The notes: generated from the sequence alone by a model not told the origin. Shown: positions 40,668 through 51,203, numbered from the stretch's first letter. The stretch is 64,000 bases of DNA from Sinosporangium album (GCF_900100605.1 NZ_FNCN01000008.1:124001-188000); one strand, 5' to 3'. Translations and numbers: made by a program.

Positions 40668-41227
40668 CAGGCGCGGCCGAGGTATTCGCCGCTGCGGGTG
40701 TCCACCTTGATCTTCTCGCCGGTCGTGATGAACAGCGGCACCTTGATCTCGGCACCGGTCTCCAGCGTGGCGGGCTTGGTGCCGCCGGTGGAGCGGTCAC
40801 CCTGCAGGCCCGGCTCGGTGTGGGACACGGTCAGCTCGACCGCGGCCGGAAGGTCGACGTAGAGCGCCGAGCCGTCGTGGAACGCCACGGTGGCGAGGGT
40901 GTTCTCCAGCATGTAGTCGGCGGCCGAGCCGACGGTCGCCCTGGGCACGTTGACCATGTCGTAGGTCTCGGTGTCCATGAAGACGAAGTCGTCGCCGTCG
41001 AGGTAGGAGAACTGCATCTCGCGCTTGTCGACGTTGGCCACGTCGACCTTCACGCCGGCGTTGAAGGTCTTGTCGACCACCTTGCCGGACAGCACGTTCT
41101 TGAGCTTGGTGCGGACGAAGGCACCGCCCTTGCCGGGCTTGACGTGCTGGAACTCCACGACGGCCCAGAGCTCACCGCCGTCAAGCTTGAGCACCATGCC
41201 GTTTTTGAGGTCGTTGGTCGTCGCCAC
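40667..41227 (-). CDS. efp: Translation elongation factor P
   Basis: A 186-residue tRNA-shaped factor relieving ribosome stalling at polyproline. KOW-like N-domain with the loop [14 protein letters not shown], two OB domains and a C-terminus [18 protein letters not shown]. The GTG start is preceded by GGGAGAAGAG. First gene of the efp-nusB group. Polyproline runs in several proteins here (FtsZ linker, DivIVA) would need it. Confidence 0.97.
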   Translation of the reverse strand: MATTNDLKNGMVLKLDGGELWAVVEFQHVKPGKGGAFVRTKLKNVLSGKVVDKTFNAGVKVDVANVDKREMQFSYLDGDDFVFMDTETYDMVNVPRATVGSAADYMLENTLATVAFHDGSALYVDLPAAVELTVSHTEPGLQGDRSTGGTKPATLETGAEIKVPLFITTGEKIKVDTRSGEYLGRA

Positions 41228-41426
41228 TCGTCTCTTCTCCCGCGTACAAGCCCTATGCGCATACTCGGTCGCTCAGTCTACCGGCCCCGGAACAGGGCGA
41301 CGGCCGCTCGGGTGCGGCGCGTACCGCTCGGGACGGCCCGTACGGCGTACGCCGAGCGGCCGGCGTCCGCGGAGGGAAACAGCTCATTGACCGCCCCCCG
41401 GCAACGCCACTACCGTGCCGATGAAG

Positions 41427-41445
41427 GTTAGGAAGGTTTCCTAAC
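41427..41445 (+). promoter_or_regulatory. Operator-like palindrome upstream of the GH9 gene
   Basis: GTTAGGAA and TTCCTAAC are perfect 8-base arms around GGT, ending 26 bases before the ATG. Similar GTTAGGAA-type palindromes, as I recall, precede other actinomycete secreted polysaccharidase genes; which repressor binds here is not shown by the sequence. Confidence 0.6.
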
Positions 41446-41471
41446 TTTCACCCCCTCGCTCAGGAGAGCCG

Positions 41472-43331
41472 ATGAGACCACGCACGCTCGCGGTCGGCGC
41501 CCTCGTCATGGGCCTTGTGGCCGCAGGGAGCCCCGCCATGGCCGAATCGAACCCCTCACCAGTCCTGATCAGGGTAGACCAGGTCGGATACGCGACGACC
41601 GAGTCCAAACACGCCTATCTCATGACCTCCGCCCCCTCCCCCGGAGCCGGATTCACCGTCGTCGACCACAGGGGCAGGGAGGTGCTGCGCGGAAAGGCCG
41701 GAGCGGACCTCGGCTCCTGGAACAGCGCATACGGCCACGTCTACACACTTGACCTGTCACGGCTCCGCCGTACCGGCACCTATCACATCAAGAGCGGCAC
41801 GGCGGTCTCGCCGGGCTTCCGGATCGCCCGCCACAGAGCCTTCGCCGACACGGCGTCCAAGGCCGTGACCTTCTTCGGCGGCCAGCGCGACGGCGCCGGC
41901 GTGCTGCCCGGACCGCTGCGGCGCAAGCCGAGCCACCTCAACGACCGGGCCGCGGACGTCTACGACTGGCCCACGTTCACCGGCCCCGGCACCGACCAGA
42001 TCAAAGGCGAACTCACCAAGGTCGGCGGACCCGTGGATGTGGAAGGAGGGTGGTACGACGCGGGCGACTACCTCAAGTTCACCCACATCCTGTCCTACGT
42101 CGATACCTTGATGTGGGCCACCCAGCGCGACGCCGGGCGGGCGGCCGACCCGCGCCTCGCGGCCGAGGCCGCGCACGGCCTCAGGTGGCTCGACAAGATG
42201 TGGGACGAGAAGACCAAGACCCTCTACATCCAGGTCGGCATCGGCGCGGGCAACGAGGAGGGCACCTTCGTCGGCGACCACGACATCTGGCGCCTGCCCG
42301 AGGCCGACGACGGCGACACCGGCGCCGACCGGAAGTTCATCCGCAACCGCCCCGTGTTCCGCGCCGCCGCCCCCGGCCGGCCGATCAGCCCCAACCTCGC
42401 GGGCCGTACGGCTGCCGCCTTCGCCCTCGCCTCCCAGGTCGAACCCGACCGCCGCCGCGCCGCAGGGCTCCTGGACAAGGCCGCCCAGATCTACGCCATG
42501 GCCAAGACCGAGAACGTCGGGACGCTCGTCACCTCGCTCCCCCACGCGTTCTACCCCGAGACCCTGTGGCGCGACGACATGGAGCTCGGCGGCGCCGAGC
42601 TCGCCCTCGCCGCGGCGCGGCTCCGCGACCCGCGCGCGGCCGACTGGCTGCGCCAGGCCGCGCACTGGGCTTCGGAGTACATCACGCATGACAGGGGCGA
42701 CACGCTCAACCTCTACGACGTCAGCGCGCTCGCCCACGCCGACCTCGTCAAGGCGATCCGCGCCACCCGCGCCACCGGGCTCGCCGTCGGCGAGGCCGAC
42801 CTGCTCGGCGACATCAAGGCCCAACTCGACATCGGCGCCGCCCGCGCCGCCGCCGACCCGTTCCGGGCCGGGGCGCGGTACGACCAGTTCGACTCCGTGC
42901 CCCGCACCTTCGGCCTGATCGCCACCGCCAAGCTGTACCGCGCCGTGAGCGGGGACAGGACCTACGACGACTTCGGCACCAGGCAGCGCAACTGGGCCCT
43001 CGGGGCCAACGCCTGGGGCACCTCTTTCATGGTCGGCGCCGGGGAAGGGGCCATCGCCTGCCCGCACCACCAGATCGCCAACCTCACGCGGCGCCCCGCC
43101 GTCGGCGCCGTCGTCAACGGCCCCAACAGCAAGACCCTCTTCGACAGCGGTCTCGGCGGCCACTTCGCCGAAATGAACCACTGCCCGCCCGACGGCGTCG
43201 ACCGTTTCGACCGGTTCACCGGGCGGGGTTCCCGCTTCGTCGACGACGTCCGCTCGTGGCAGGCTTCCGAGCCGGCCGATGACTTCGCCGCCATCGCGCT
43301 GTACGCCCTCTCCCTCACCGCCAAGGGCTGA
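41472..43331 (+). CDS. Secreted glycoside hydrolase family 9 (endoglucanase-like)
   Basis: A 619-residue secreted enzyme. Signal peptide residues 1-24 (cut after SPAMA), then an Ig-like N-terminal domain (LIRVDQVGYATTESK ... SGTAVSPGFRI), then the GH9 alpha/alpha barrel. Seen: the base motif GGWYDAGDYLKF with its Asp pair, the His region WGTSFMVGAG ... CPHHQ, and the acid region ASEPADDFAAIAL. No carbohydrate-binding module follows. The substrate is probably a beta-1,4-glucan or an oligosaccharide. GGAGA is four bases before ATG. A palindromic operator lies upstream and a 12-bp hairpin downstream. Confidence 0.93.
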   Translation: MRPRTLAVGALVMGLVAAGSPAMAESNPSPVLIRVDQVGYATTESKHAYLMTSAPSPGAGFTVVDHRGREVLRGKAGADLGSWNSAYGHVYTLDLSRLRRTGTYHIKSGTAVSPGFRIARHRAFADTASKAVTFFGGQRDGAGVLPGPLRRKPSHLNDRAADVYDWPTFTGPGTDQIKGELTKVGGPVDVEGGWYDAGDYLKFTHILSYVDTLMWATQRDAGRAADPRLAAEAAHGLRWLDKMWDEKTKTLYIQVGIGAGNEEGTFVGDHDIWRLPEADDGDTGADRKFIRNRPVFRAAAPGRPISPNLAGRTAAAFALASQVEPDRRRAAGLLDKAAQIYAMAKTENVGTLVTSLPHAFYPETLWRDDMELGGAELALAAARLRDPRAADWLRQAAHWASEYITHDRGDTLNLYDVSALAHADLVKAIRATRATGLAVGEADLLGDIKAQLDIGAARAAADPFRAGARYDQFDSVPRTFGLIATAKLYRAVSGDRTYDDFGTRQRNWALGANAWGTSFMVGAGEGAIACPHHQIANLTRRPAVGAVVNGPNSKTLFDSGLGGHFAEMNHCPPDGVDRFDRFTGRGSRFVDDVRSWQASEPADDFAAIALYALSLTAKG

Positions 43332-43344
43332 CGCCCCGCCGACC

Positions 43345-43379
43345 CCGCCGGGCCCCTCGCTCCCCCCGGGGCCCGGCGG
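43345..43379. terminator. Bidirectional hairpin between GH9 and LLM genes
   Basis: CCGCCGGGCCCC (43345-43356) pairs perfectly with 43368-43379 around an 11-base loop, between two convergent genes. No T-tract. Confidence 0.65.
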
Positions 43380-43435
43380 CCCGGGCGGGGCCCCCGGCCG
43401 GGCGGCCACGGGTGGAGCGAAGCGGCCCGGCAGGG

Positions 43436-44476
43436 CTAGGAGGCCAGCTCTTTGATCTTCTCGATGAGCTTGAGGCGGTCGGCGTGGGAGGCGGCGAGAG
43501 GGGTGACGTTGAGGGTGGTGACGCCGGACTCCCGGAGGGCGGCGATGCGGTCGCGGATGAAGCCCTCGGGACCGATGAGGGAGGTGGATTCGAGGAGCTC
43601 CCTGGGCACGTGGGCGGCGGCTTCGGCCTTGCGGCCGGCGAGGTAGAGGTCTTGGATGGTCTCGGCCTCCTTCTCGTAGCCGTAGCGCCGGGCGAGGTCG
43701 TTGTAGAAGTTCCTGCCCTTGGCGCCCATGCCGCCGATGTAGAGCGCGGCGTCGTCTCTGCCGAGTTCGAGCAGGTCACCGGCGTCGTCGCCGATGGCGA
43801 GGGGGGCGTTGGCGATGATGTCGAGCCCGCCGAGGGCGGGGTCGCGCCGGGCGTGGCCGGAGGCGAGGGAGTCGCCCCAGACGTCCTTGGCCTTCTCCGG
43901 CATGTAGAAGAGCGGTTGCCAGCCTTCGGCGAGTTCGGCCGCGAGCTCGACGTTCTTGGGGCCGATGGCGGCGATGACGACGGGGATGCGGTCGCGGACC
44001 GGGTTGTTGATCAGCTTGAGGGGTTTGCCCAGGCCGGTGCCGCGCTCGGGGGGCAGCGGGAGGGTGTAGTGCCTGCCCTCGTAGGTGAGCCGCTCCTTGC
44101 GCCACACGGCGCGGCAGATCTCGATGATCTCGCGGGTGCGCCCCAGGGGCGCGGTGTACGGCACGCCGTGGAATCCCTCGATGACCTGCGGCCCGGAGGC
44201 GCCGAGGCCGAGGGTGAAGCGCCCGCCGGACACGTAGTCCATGCCGGCGGCGGTCATGGCCAGCAGCGCGGGGGTGCGGGAGTAGATGGGAAGGATGCCG
44301 GAGGCGATCTGGAGCCGTTCGGTCTTGGCGGCGATGAACCCCATCTGGCTGACGGCGTCGAACGTGTACGCCTCCGCGACGAAGACGATGTCGAGCCCGG
44401 CTTTCTCGTAGTCGGCCAGTCCGTCCACCGTCTCCTTGAAGCCTCCCGCGTAGTTCAGGGCCATTCCGATGCGCAT
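43436..44476 (-). CDS. LLM-class F420-dependent oxidoreductase
   Basis: A TIM-barrel flavin/F420 enzyme of the luciferase-like family, 346 residues. N-terminus MRIGMALNYAGGFKETVDGLADYE, VFVAEAYTFDAVSQMGFIAAKTERL and GRFTLGLGASGPQVIEGFHGVPY are typical of actinobacterial F420 members; the substrate is unknown. GGAAGGAA precedes the ATG. Monocistronic by context, convergent with GH9. Confidence 0.9.
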   Translation of the reverse strand: MRIGMALNYAGGFKETVDGLADYEKAGLDIVFVAEAYTFDAVSQMGFIAAKTERLQIASGILPIYSRTPALLAMTAAGMDYVSGGRFTLGLGASGPQVIEGFHGVPYTAPLGRTREIIEICRAVWRKERLTYEGRHYTLPLPPERGTGLGKPLKLINNPVRDRIPVVIAAIGPKNVELAAELAEGWQPLFYMPEKAKDVWGDSLASGHARRDPALGGLDIIANAPLAIGDDAGDLLELGRDDAALYIGGMGAKGRNFYNDLARRYGYEKEAETIQDLYLAGRKAEAAAHVPRELLESTSLIGPEGFIRDRIAALRESGVTTLNVTPLAASHADRLKLIEKIKELAS

Positions 44477-44659
44477 GTGCCGGGTTCCTTCCGTTTCACA
44501 CCCACGACCACGTCATAAGACCGAACAAGATTCGGTCCGCTCAGTCAGAGGCTAGCGGATCGCCCCGCCCCCGCCACTCCCCATGATCGCCTCCACTCAG
44601 CGGCAGTCACGGCGCGCTGCGGTTGTATTACCCCTCGTGAGCGACCTAGCCTACGCAGG

Positions 44660-45544
44660 GTGCTGAGACGGGTGGTCATGGTTATGGCGGCGCTGATCGC
44701 ACTCGTCATGGGCGGCCACAGACTCCTTCCCGAGCTCGGCGGTGTCACCCCCGTCCTGGAGAGTCTGCTGCCGTGGCTCGGGGTCGCCGTGCCCTTCCTC
44801 CTCGTCGCCGCCCTCGCCGCCCGGTCGGGGTCGGCGGTGGCGACCGCGGCCGTCCCCGGGCTGGTGTGGGGGCTGATGTTCGGGCCCGACCTGCTGCGCA
44901 GCGGCCCCGGCGGGCCGAGCGACCTGTCGGTGGCCACGCTCAACATCGGGGCGGCGACCCCCGACCAGGCCAAGGCCGTCCGCGCCGTCGCCCGTGGACG
45001 CGACCTGCTCGCGCTCCAGGAGCTGCGGGGAGGCGGGCTGGACCCGGTCCTCGCCGCTCGTTTCCCCTACCACTTCACCGCCGGCACGGTCGGCCTGTGG
45101 AGCCGCTACCCCATCACCGAGACCAGCCGCCTCGACCTCGGCCTCGGGTGGCCGCGCGCGCTGCGCGCGGTCGTGAGGACGCCCAAGGGCCGGGTCACGG
45201 TCTACGTGGCGCATCTGGCCTCCGCCAGGCCCGGCGAGACCGCCGTACGCGACCGCACGCTCGCCGAGGCCCGCCGCGTCATCGCCCGTGACGGCAGCGA
45301 CCGGCTCCTGCTGCTCGGCGACCTCAACACCGCGACCACCGACCGCAAACTGGCCAGCCTCGTGCCACCGCTCACCGACGCCCACGTCGAGGCCGGGACC
45401 GGCTTCGGCTTCACCTGGCCGTCGATGTTCCCGATCACCCGGCCCGACCACATCCTCTACCGGGGGCTCACGGCCACGCGGGCCGGAGTGGAGGCCGCCC
45501 CCGGCAGCGACCACCTCGCAGCGGTCGCCTGGCTCCGCATCTGA
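44660..45544 (+). CDS. Endonuclease/exonuclease/phosphatase-family membrane protein
   Basis: A 294-residue protein with about three N-terminal helices followed by an external EEP fold domain: VATLNIGAATPDQAKAV, LLALQELRGGG, HLASARPGETAVRD, LLLLGDLNTATTDRKL, ITRPDHILYRG and GSDHLAAVAWL supply the Asn, Glu, Asp-Asn and Asp-His residues of the family. Whether it cuts nucleic acid or a phospholipid is unknown. The ribosome site at GTG 44660 is weak. Confidence 0.88.
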   Translation: MLRRVVMVMAALIALVMGGHRLLPELGGVTPVLESLLPWLGVAVPFLLVAALAARSGSAVATAAVPGLVWGLMFGPDLLRSGPGGPSDLSVATLNIGAATPDQAKAVRAVARGRDLLALQELRGGGLDPVLAARFPYHFTAGTVGLWSRYPITETSRLDLGLGWPRALRAVVRTPKGRVTVYVAHLASARPGETAVRDRTLAEARRVIARDGSDRLLLLGDLNTATTDRKLASLVPPLTDAHVEAGTGFGFTWPSMFPITRPDHILYRGLTATRAGVEAAPGSDHLAAVAWLRI

Positions 45545-45569
45545 CCGGCGCGCGCACGCCCCGGCCTCC

Positions 45570-45611
45570 CCCGCCCTGTCAGCCCCGCCCTGTCAGCCCC
45601 GCCCTGTCAGC
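45570..45611. repeat. Three tandem 14-bp units over the mocA-like stop codon
   Basis: CCCGCCCTGTCAGC is repeated exactly at 45570, 45584 and 45598. The TCA in the last unit (45607-45609) is the stop codon of the minus-strand gene. Confidence 0.93.
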
Positions 45612-46224
45612 GCCCGCGGGCCTGCGCGAGGTCGTCGGGGGTGTCCAGGTCCGCCGGGTCGCCCGCGTCGTCGCACGGCACCTCGGTGACGAGGTGCCGG
45701 TGAGCGGCCAGGAACGGCCGCGCCCCCACGTCGCCCACCGCCAGCGACGCCACCGCGTCGAAGTGCTCCCGCGCGATCAGCACAGGGTTGCGCCTGGCCC
45801 CGCCGTACGTCGCCACCGCGACGTACGCGCCGGCGCGGTGCGCCGCCACCAGGCGCCGTACGGCGCGGGCCCGGATTCCCGGCTGATCCACCAAGGCCAC
45901 GACCACCGCGCTCGCCTCCGGCGGCACGGCCGACAGCCCGACCCGCAGCGACGATCCCATCCCGGAGCGCCACTCCGGGTTGCGGGCCACCACAGCGCGG
46001 CGCACCGGCACGACGGCCGCGCCGAGCACCACCACGACGGGGTGGCATCCGCCGTCTTCCAGCAGCCTGACCCCGCGGTCGACGAGCCGTTCGCCGTCCA
46101 GCTCCACCAGCGCCTTGGGGGTGCCCATGCGGGTGCCCGCGCCAGCGGCGAGCAGCAGCCCCGCCACGGGCGGCCCGCTGTCGTGGTGTCCGAGGTCGAC
46201 CGGGGTGGCGGCGGGATCGTCCAT
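45607..46224 (-). CDS. MocA-like nucleotidyltransferase
   Basis: A 205-residue MobA/MocA-family protein likely to add CMP (or GMP) to molybdopterin. N-terminal nucleotide loop VAGLLLAAGAGTRMGTPKAL, then VVVALVDQPGIRARAVRRLV and NPVLIAREHFDAV. It follows an xdhC gene, the usual partner in maturation of molybdenum hydroxylases; no such hydroxylase lies in the window. The stop lies in a 14-bp array. Confidence 0.88.
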   Translation of the reverse strand: MDDPAATPVDLGHHDSGPPVAGLLLAAGAGTRMGTPKALVELDGERLVDRGVRLLEDGGCHPVVVVLGAAVVPVRRAVVARNPEWRSGMGSSLRVGLSAVPPEASAVVVALVDQPGIRARAVRRLVAAHRAGAYVAVATYGGARRNPVLIAREHFDAVASLAVGDVGARPFLAAHRHLVTEVPCDDAGDPADLDTPDDLAQARGR

Positions 46225-46263
46225 GGCGGTCGGCGTTCTCCCTGTTCTCTAGAGTGTCCGCGC

Positions 46264-46371
46264 TCAGCGCCCTCAGCGCCCTCAGCGCCCTCAGCGCCCT
46301 CAGCGCCCTCAGCGCCCTCAGCGCCCTCAGCGCCCTCAGCGCCCTCAGTGCCCTCAGTGCCCTCAGTGCTC
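46264..46371. repeat. Twelve tandem 9-bp units over the xdhC stop codon
   Basis: TCAGCGCCC is repeated nine times (46264-46344), then three variant units TCAGTGCCC/TCAGTGCTC (46345-46371). The xdhC stop codon (46363-46365) is the TCA of the last unit. On either strand it would read as simple tripeptide repeats, but no gene covers it. Confidence 0.95.
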
Positions 46372-47457
46372 TCCGTGGATGCGGCCGATCGTGTCGGTCA
46401 GCGGGCGGCCCGATCCGCCCCACCGGAGCTGGATGAGCTCGGCCGCGATGGACACGGCGGTCTCCTCGGGGGTCCGCGCGCCGAGGTCCAGCCCGACCGG
46501 AGAGCGCAGCCGCGCGAGTTCGCCGCCGGTCAGGCCGGCCTCGCGAAGCCGTACCAACCGGTCCTCGTGGGTGCGGCGCGAGCCCATGGCGCCCACGTAG
46601 CCGGCGCGGGTGCGCAGGGCCACCTCCAGCAGCGGGACGTCGAACTTGGGGTCGTGGGTCAGCACGCAGATCGCCGTACGCTCGTCGACGCCGGCCGCGA
46701 CGGCGCTCAGGTAGTCATGCGGCCACTTCACCACGACCTCGTCGGCCTCAGGGAAGCGTTTGGCCGTCACGAAGAGCGGCCGGGCGTCGCAGACCACCAC
46801 GTGGTAGCCGAGGAACTTGCCGATGCGCGCCACCGCGGCGGCGAAGTCGATCGCCCCGAACACCAGCATGCGCGGCGGCGGCACGAACGAATGCACGAAG
46901 ACCGACAGGTCGTCCAGGCGCCGCTCTCCCTCGGCCCCGTAGCGGCGCACGCCGGTCAACCCCTGGGCGAGCATGCCGCGCGCGTCGTCGTCGACCGCCT
47001 CGTCCAGCCGTGCCACGCCGAGCGAGCCCGAGGCCCGGTCGGGCCAGATGACGCGCCTGGCGCCCGTACGGCCGGGGCCCGCGATGATCGTGGCCGTCGC
47101 CACGGGCTCGTGCGCCTCGATCGACGCGGCGATCTCCCCGAGCTCCGGGAACGTCTCGCGTGACACCGGCTCGACGAGCACATCGAGGATGCCGCCGCAG
47201 GTCAGCCCGACGGCGAACGCGTCGTCGTCGCTCACGCCGTACCGCTGGAGCACCGGCCCGGTCGCCTCGGTCGCCAGCTCGAACACCGCGCCTTCGACGC
47301 AGCCGCCCGAGACGCTGCCGACGACCTCGTCGCGCAGCACGGCCATCGAGGCGCCCGGCGGCCTCGGCGCGCTGCGGAAGGTGTTCACCACCGTGGCCAG
47401 CCCGAACCGTTCGCCGGCCCTCCACCAGCGCACGACCTGTGAGAGAACGTCACGCAT
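46363..47457 (-). CDS. xdhC: XdhC/CoxI family molybdenum hydroxylase maturation protein
   Basis: A 364-residue protein helping sulfurate and insert the molybdenum cofactor. N-terminal XdhC part (TVVNTFRSAPRPPGASMAVL, GSVSGGCVEGAVFE, GLTCGGILDVLVEP) and C-terminal Rossmann part (PRMLVFGAIDFAAAVARIG, LTHDPKFDVPLLEVAL, GYVGAMGSRRTHEDRL). Upstream of the mocA-like gene on the same strand with a 9-bp repeat array between. Confidence 0.93.
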   Translation of the reverse strand: MRDVLSQVVRWWRAGERFGLATVVNTFRSAPRPPGASMAVLRDEVVGSVSGGCVEGAVFELATEATGPVLQRYGVSDDDAFAVGLTCGGILDVLVEPVSRETFPELGEIAASIEAHEPVATATIIAGPGRTGARRVIWPDRASGSLGVARLDEAVDDDARGMLAQGLTGVRRYGAEGERRLDDLSVFVHSFVPPPRMLVFGAIDFAAAVARIGKFLGYHVVVCDARPLFVTAKRFPEADEVVVKWPHDYLSAVAAGVDERTAICVLTHDPKFDVPLLEVALRTRAGYVGAMGSRRTHEDRLVRLREAGLTGGELARLRSPVGLDLGARTPEETAVSIAAELIQLRWGGSGRPLTDTIGRIHGEH

Positions 47458-47532
47458 GAGCGAGCCTTTCCGCGATACGAACGGTTAGCGGCTAAGTGTT
47501 CATATGGCGGGGTGGGTTGAACGGTTGCGGGG

Positions 47533-47985
47533 TCAGCGTTCGGGGGCTTCGCCTCGGCTGCGGATGAGGGCGAGGAGTTCGGCCACCTGGCGGCGGGCGC
47601 GATCATGCTCGGAGCCCTGGATGCCGACGGCGCCGATGGTGGCGCCGTCGGCGAAGTCGATTTTGGCCCAGGGGTCGCCGTCGATGAGGGTGACGTCGAG
47701 GACTTCGGGCCACTCGTAGCGGTGGACCCGCAGGGGGTTGACCAGGGTGATGCCCTTGTCGGTGGCCTCCACCCGGCAGCGGCCGAGAAGGTGGAGGACG
47801 CCGGCGACGAAGCAGCCGAACGCCACGACGCCGATCTTGTCGGCGATCTTGAAGGGCGGGGGCAGGGCGACGGCCATGATAACCGCGCCGACGACGATGA
47901 CGCCCGCGAAGCCGTACGCCACGATTCTCCCCTTCTTGGGCCGCCAGACGACGGGGAGGGGCGGAGGGTTCACGGTGTCAGACAT
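47533..47985 (-). CDS. PH-domain membrane protein
   Basis: A 150-residue actinobacterial protein: Pro-rich start, two hydrophobic helices (residues about 20-65), then a bPH2/PH-like beta domain (CRVEATDKGITLVNPLRVHRYEWPEVLDVTL). Such a protein is a regular neighbour of rib genes in actinobacteria; the function is unknown. ATG 47985 is assumed; a TTG at 48030 would add 15 residues. It is separated from ribH by a strong hairpin. Confidence 0.85.
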   Translation of the reverse strand: MSDTVNPPPLPVVWRPKKGRIVAYGFAGVIVVGAVIMAVALPPPFKIADKIGVVAFGCFVAGVLHLLGRCRVEATDKGITLVNPLRVHRYEWPEVLDVTLIDGDPWAKIDFADGATIGAVGIQGSEHDRARRQVAELLALIRSRGEAPER

Positions 47986-48138
47986 TACGGGCTCGCTGCT
48001 GCTCAGAAGGGTTGGAGGAACGACTGGCAACCTATCGCACAGGACCGCCGCCCCCGATCTTCACCTCGCCGTAAGCGCCGAGCGCCTCCCGCCCGCGCCT
48101 CCCGCCGCGCCCGCGGCCCGACCGGGAGGCCGGTGGCA

Positions 48139-48179
48139 GGCCCGGCCGTGCGGGTCGCGGAGACCCGCACGGCCGGGCC
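48139..48179 (-). terminator. Strong hairpin after ribH
   Basis: A perfect 17-bp stem (48139-48155 with 48163-48179), extendable to 18 bp with a 5-base loop, begins 19 bases after the ribH stop. No T-tract; the symmetric stem could act in both directions. Confidence 0.8.
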
Positions 48180-48197
48180 GTGCCGAACTCGCCGAAC

Positions 48198-48952
<755 letters not shown>

Positions 48953-49268
48953 CGTTGATGACAGCTTTCAGCCGCGGACCTTCGGTGATTCACCGCGTCC
49001 ACGTCACGCCAGACCGCATCATCGACACCTCCTCGGCCTTAGTCGTATCCCTGTGTGTTGCGACTCCTGAAAGCTCCGCTCATGACGCGTTTCGATGAGA
49101 TTTTTCTTGTCTGCACGACGCGGGACCGGCGTCGGTGCTCCGGGCCGGTCGCCACGCCCTTCGCCGCCGCCCCTCCTCTACAAGAGTGCGCCGACCGCCC
49201 GCCTGATACCTCGGCTCGGTGAGATAGGCGTACCGGAGCGCGTGCCCCACCTTCCCCGCGCGGCGTGG
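48953..49268. other. Leader-like gap between ribBA and the ribH side
   Basis: Less GC-rich than its neighbours. On the minus strand an ideal ribosome site AGGAGGTGTCG leads a 10-codon ORF (49022-48990, MMRSGVTWTR), whose stop lies in the palindrome GGTGATTCACC (48985-48995). No larger gene is supported. Confidence 0.4.
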
Positions 49269-50519
49269 TCACCGGGTCTCCGGCGTGCCGTCGCCCTCGG
49301 AGAGGCTCAGGGCGTCGATGTGGTGGCCGAGGCGGTGGCGCTTGGCGGCGAGGTAGCGCTCATTGTGGGGGTTGACCGCGACGGGCATAGGCTCCCGGCC
49401 GAGCACCTTGATGCCGTAGCCGTCCATGCCGCGGAGCTTGGCGGGGTTGTTGGTGAGCAGCCGGACGGACCGCACGCCGAGATCGGCGAGCATCTGGCCG
49501 GCGTTGCCGAACTCGCGGGAGTCGACCGGCAGCCCGAGTTCGAGGTTGGCATCGACGGTGTCGTGGCCGTTGTCCTGGAGGCTGTACGCCTTGAGCTTGG
49601 CCAGGAGCCCGATGCCGCGCCCCTCGTGACCGCGCAGATAGACGACGACGCCCCGGCCCTCGGCGGCGATGGAGGCCATGGCGGTGTCGAGCTGGACACC
49701 GCAGTCGCAGCGCAGGGAGCCGAGCACGTCGCCGGTGAGGCATTCGGAGTGGGCCCGGACCAGGATGTTCTCGCCGTCGGCGATGTCGCCGTAGACGAGG
49801 GCGATGTGTTCGCCGCCATCGATGGCGCTGGAGAAGCCGTAGGCCCGCCACATGCCGTAGCGGTTGGGGAGGGTGGTCTCGGCGACGCGGGTCACCATGC
49901 GCTCGGTGCGGCGCCGGTAGTCGATGAGCTGCTCGATGGACACGAGGGAGAGGTCGTGTTCGTCGCAGAACTCGCGCAGTTCGGGGAGGCGCTTCATCGT
50001 GCCGTCGTCGTTGACGACCTCGGCCAGGGCGCCGGCGGGGCTGAGGCCCGCCAGGGCGGCGAGGTCGGCGGCGGCCTCGGTGTGGCCGGGCCGTACGAGC
50101 ACGCCCCCCTCGCGGTAGCGGAGGGGGAAGACATGGCCGGGCCGTACGAGATCGCCGGGTTCGGTCGCCGAGTCGCACAGGATGCGAATGGTGCGGGCGC
50201 GGTCGGCGGCGGAGATGCCGGTGGTGACCCCGTCCTGCGCGTCGACGCTGATGGTGTAGGCGGTGCGCATGCGTTCGCGGTTGTCGCGCACCATGAGGGG
50301 CAGGCCGAGCCGGTCGAGCTGCTCTCCGTGCATGGACACGCAGATCACGCCGCTGGTGTGGCGGATGGTGAAGGCGAGGAGCTGCGGGGTGGCCTTGGCC
50401 GCGGCGAAGATGATGTCGCCTTCGTTCTCGCGGCTCTCGTCATCGACGACCACGACGGGCTTGCCCTCGCGGATGTCGGCCACGGCGCGCTCGATGGGGT
50501 CGAGTCTGATGTCGCTCAT
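49269..50519 (-). CDS. ribBA: Bifunctional DHBP synthase / GTP cyclohydrolase II
   Basis: Starts both branches of riboflavin synthesis; 416 residues. The N-terminal RibB part has [18 protein letters not shown] and [15 protein letters not shown]; the C-terminal RibA part has [20 protein letters not shown], whose cysteines hold zinc, and [17 protein letters not shown] 50519 lies 4 bases after the ribE stop, so the two are coupled. Confidence 0.96.
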   Translation of the reverse strand: MSDIRLDPIERAVADIREGKPVVVVDDESRENEGDIIFAAAKATPQLLAFTIRHTSGVICVSMHGEQLDRLGLPLMVRDNRERMRTAYTISVDAQDGVTTGISAADRARTIRILCDSATEPGDLVRPGHVFPLRYREGGVLVRPGHTEAAADLAALAGLSPAGALAEVVNDDGTMKRLPELREFCDEHDLSLVSIEQLIDYRRRTERMVTRVAETTLPNRYGMWRAYGFSSAIDGGEHIALVYGDIADGENILVRAHSECLTGDVLGSLRCDCGVQLDTAMASIAAEGRGVVVYLRGHEGRGIGLLAKLKAYSLQDNGHDTVDANLELGLPVDSREFGNAGQMLADLGVRSVRLLTNNPAKLRGMDGYGIKVLGREPMPVAVNPHNERYLAAKRHRLGHHIDALSLSEGDGTPETR

Positions 50520-50523
50520 GGGA

Positions 50524-51126
50524 TCACACACCGAACCCGTGGGCGCCCACAAGCTTCTCGACGTACTTGGCGATGACGTCGACCTCCAGGTTGACCGGAT
50601 CGCCGGGACGTTTGAAGCCGAAGGTCGTCAGGTCGAGCGTGGTGGGGATGAGGCTCACGCCGAAGGCGCCGTTCGAGACGCCGGTGACGGTCAGGCTGAC
50701 GCCGTCGACCGTGATGGAGCCCTTCTCCACGACGTAGCGGTCGAGGTCGGCGGGCAGCGAGACCCTCACATCGACCCAGTGCTCCCCGGGCTCGTAGGAG
50801 AGGATCACCCCGCTGCCGTCGACATGGCCCTGCACGATGTGCCCGCCGAGCCGCCCGTCCGCGCGTACGGCGCGCTCCAGATTGACCTTGGACCCCACCG
50901 ACAGAGCGCCGAGCGAACTGCGATCGAGGCTTTCCTTCATGACGTCCACCGTGAACACGCCGCCGGTGACTTCCACAACGGTCAAGCAGACGCCGTTGAC
51001 GGCGATCGACTCGCCGTGGGAGGCGTCGGATGTGACAAGTTCGCCGCGGACCGACAGGCGTGCGGAGTCATGTCCATGTTCGAGGGCGACGACCTCGCCC
51101 AGTTCCTCGATGATTCCGGTGAACAA
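50524..51126 (-). CDS. ribE: Riboflavin synthase alpha chain
   Basis: Dismutates two lumazines to riboflavin; 200 residues, two similar barrel halves ([12 protein letters not shown] and [13 protein letters not shown], each with SxxVxGxxLTV-type strands [13 protein letters not shown] and [13 protein letters not shown]). The start is the rare TTG at 51126, supported by GGTGAGGAG upstream and by the family start FTGI. First gene behind the FMN riboswitch. Confidence 0.96.
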   Translation of the reverse strand: MFTGIIEELGEVVALEHGHDSARLSVRGELVTSDASHGESIAVNGVCLTVVEVTGGVFTVDVMKESLDRSSLGALSVGSKVNLERAVRADGRLGGHIVQGHVDGSGVILSYEPGEHWVDVRVSLPADLDRYVVEKGSITVDGVSLTVTGVSNGAFGVSLIPTTLDLTTFGFKRPGDPVNLEVDVIAKYVEKLVGAHGFGV

Positions 51127-51203
51127 ACTCGGCTCCTCACCTCAGGGTCTTCCGCGCACGGGCGGCGGCCCCGGGGGTGAGGGGTGCCTGGAACACACCC
51201 TTG

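Noticed and set aside
46254-46436. Short frame reading Ser-Ala-Leu repeats across the 9-bp array
   Set aside because: Any array with a unit length divisible by three gives open frames; there is no ribosome site and no sequence beyond the repeat.
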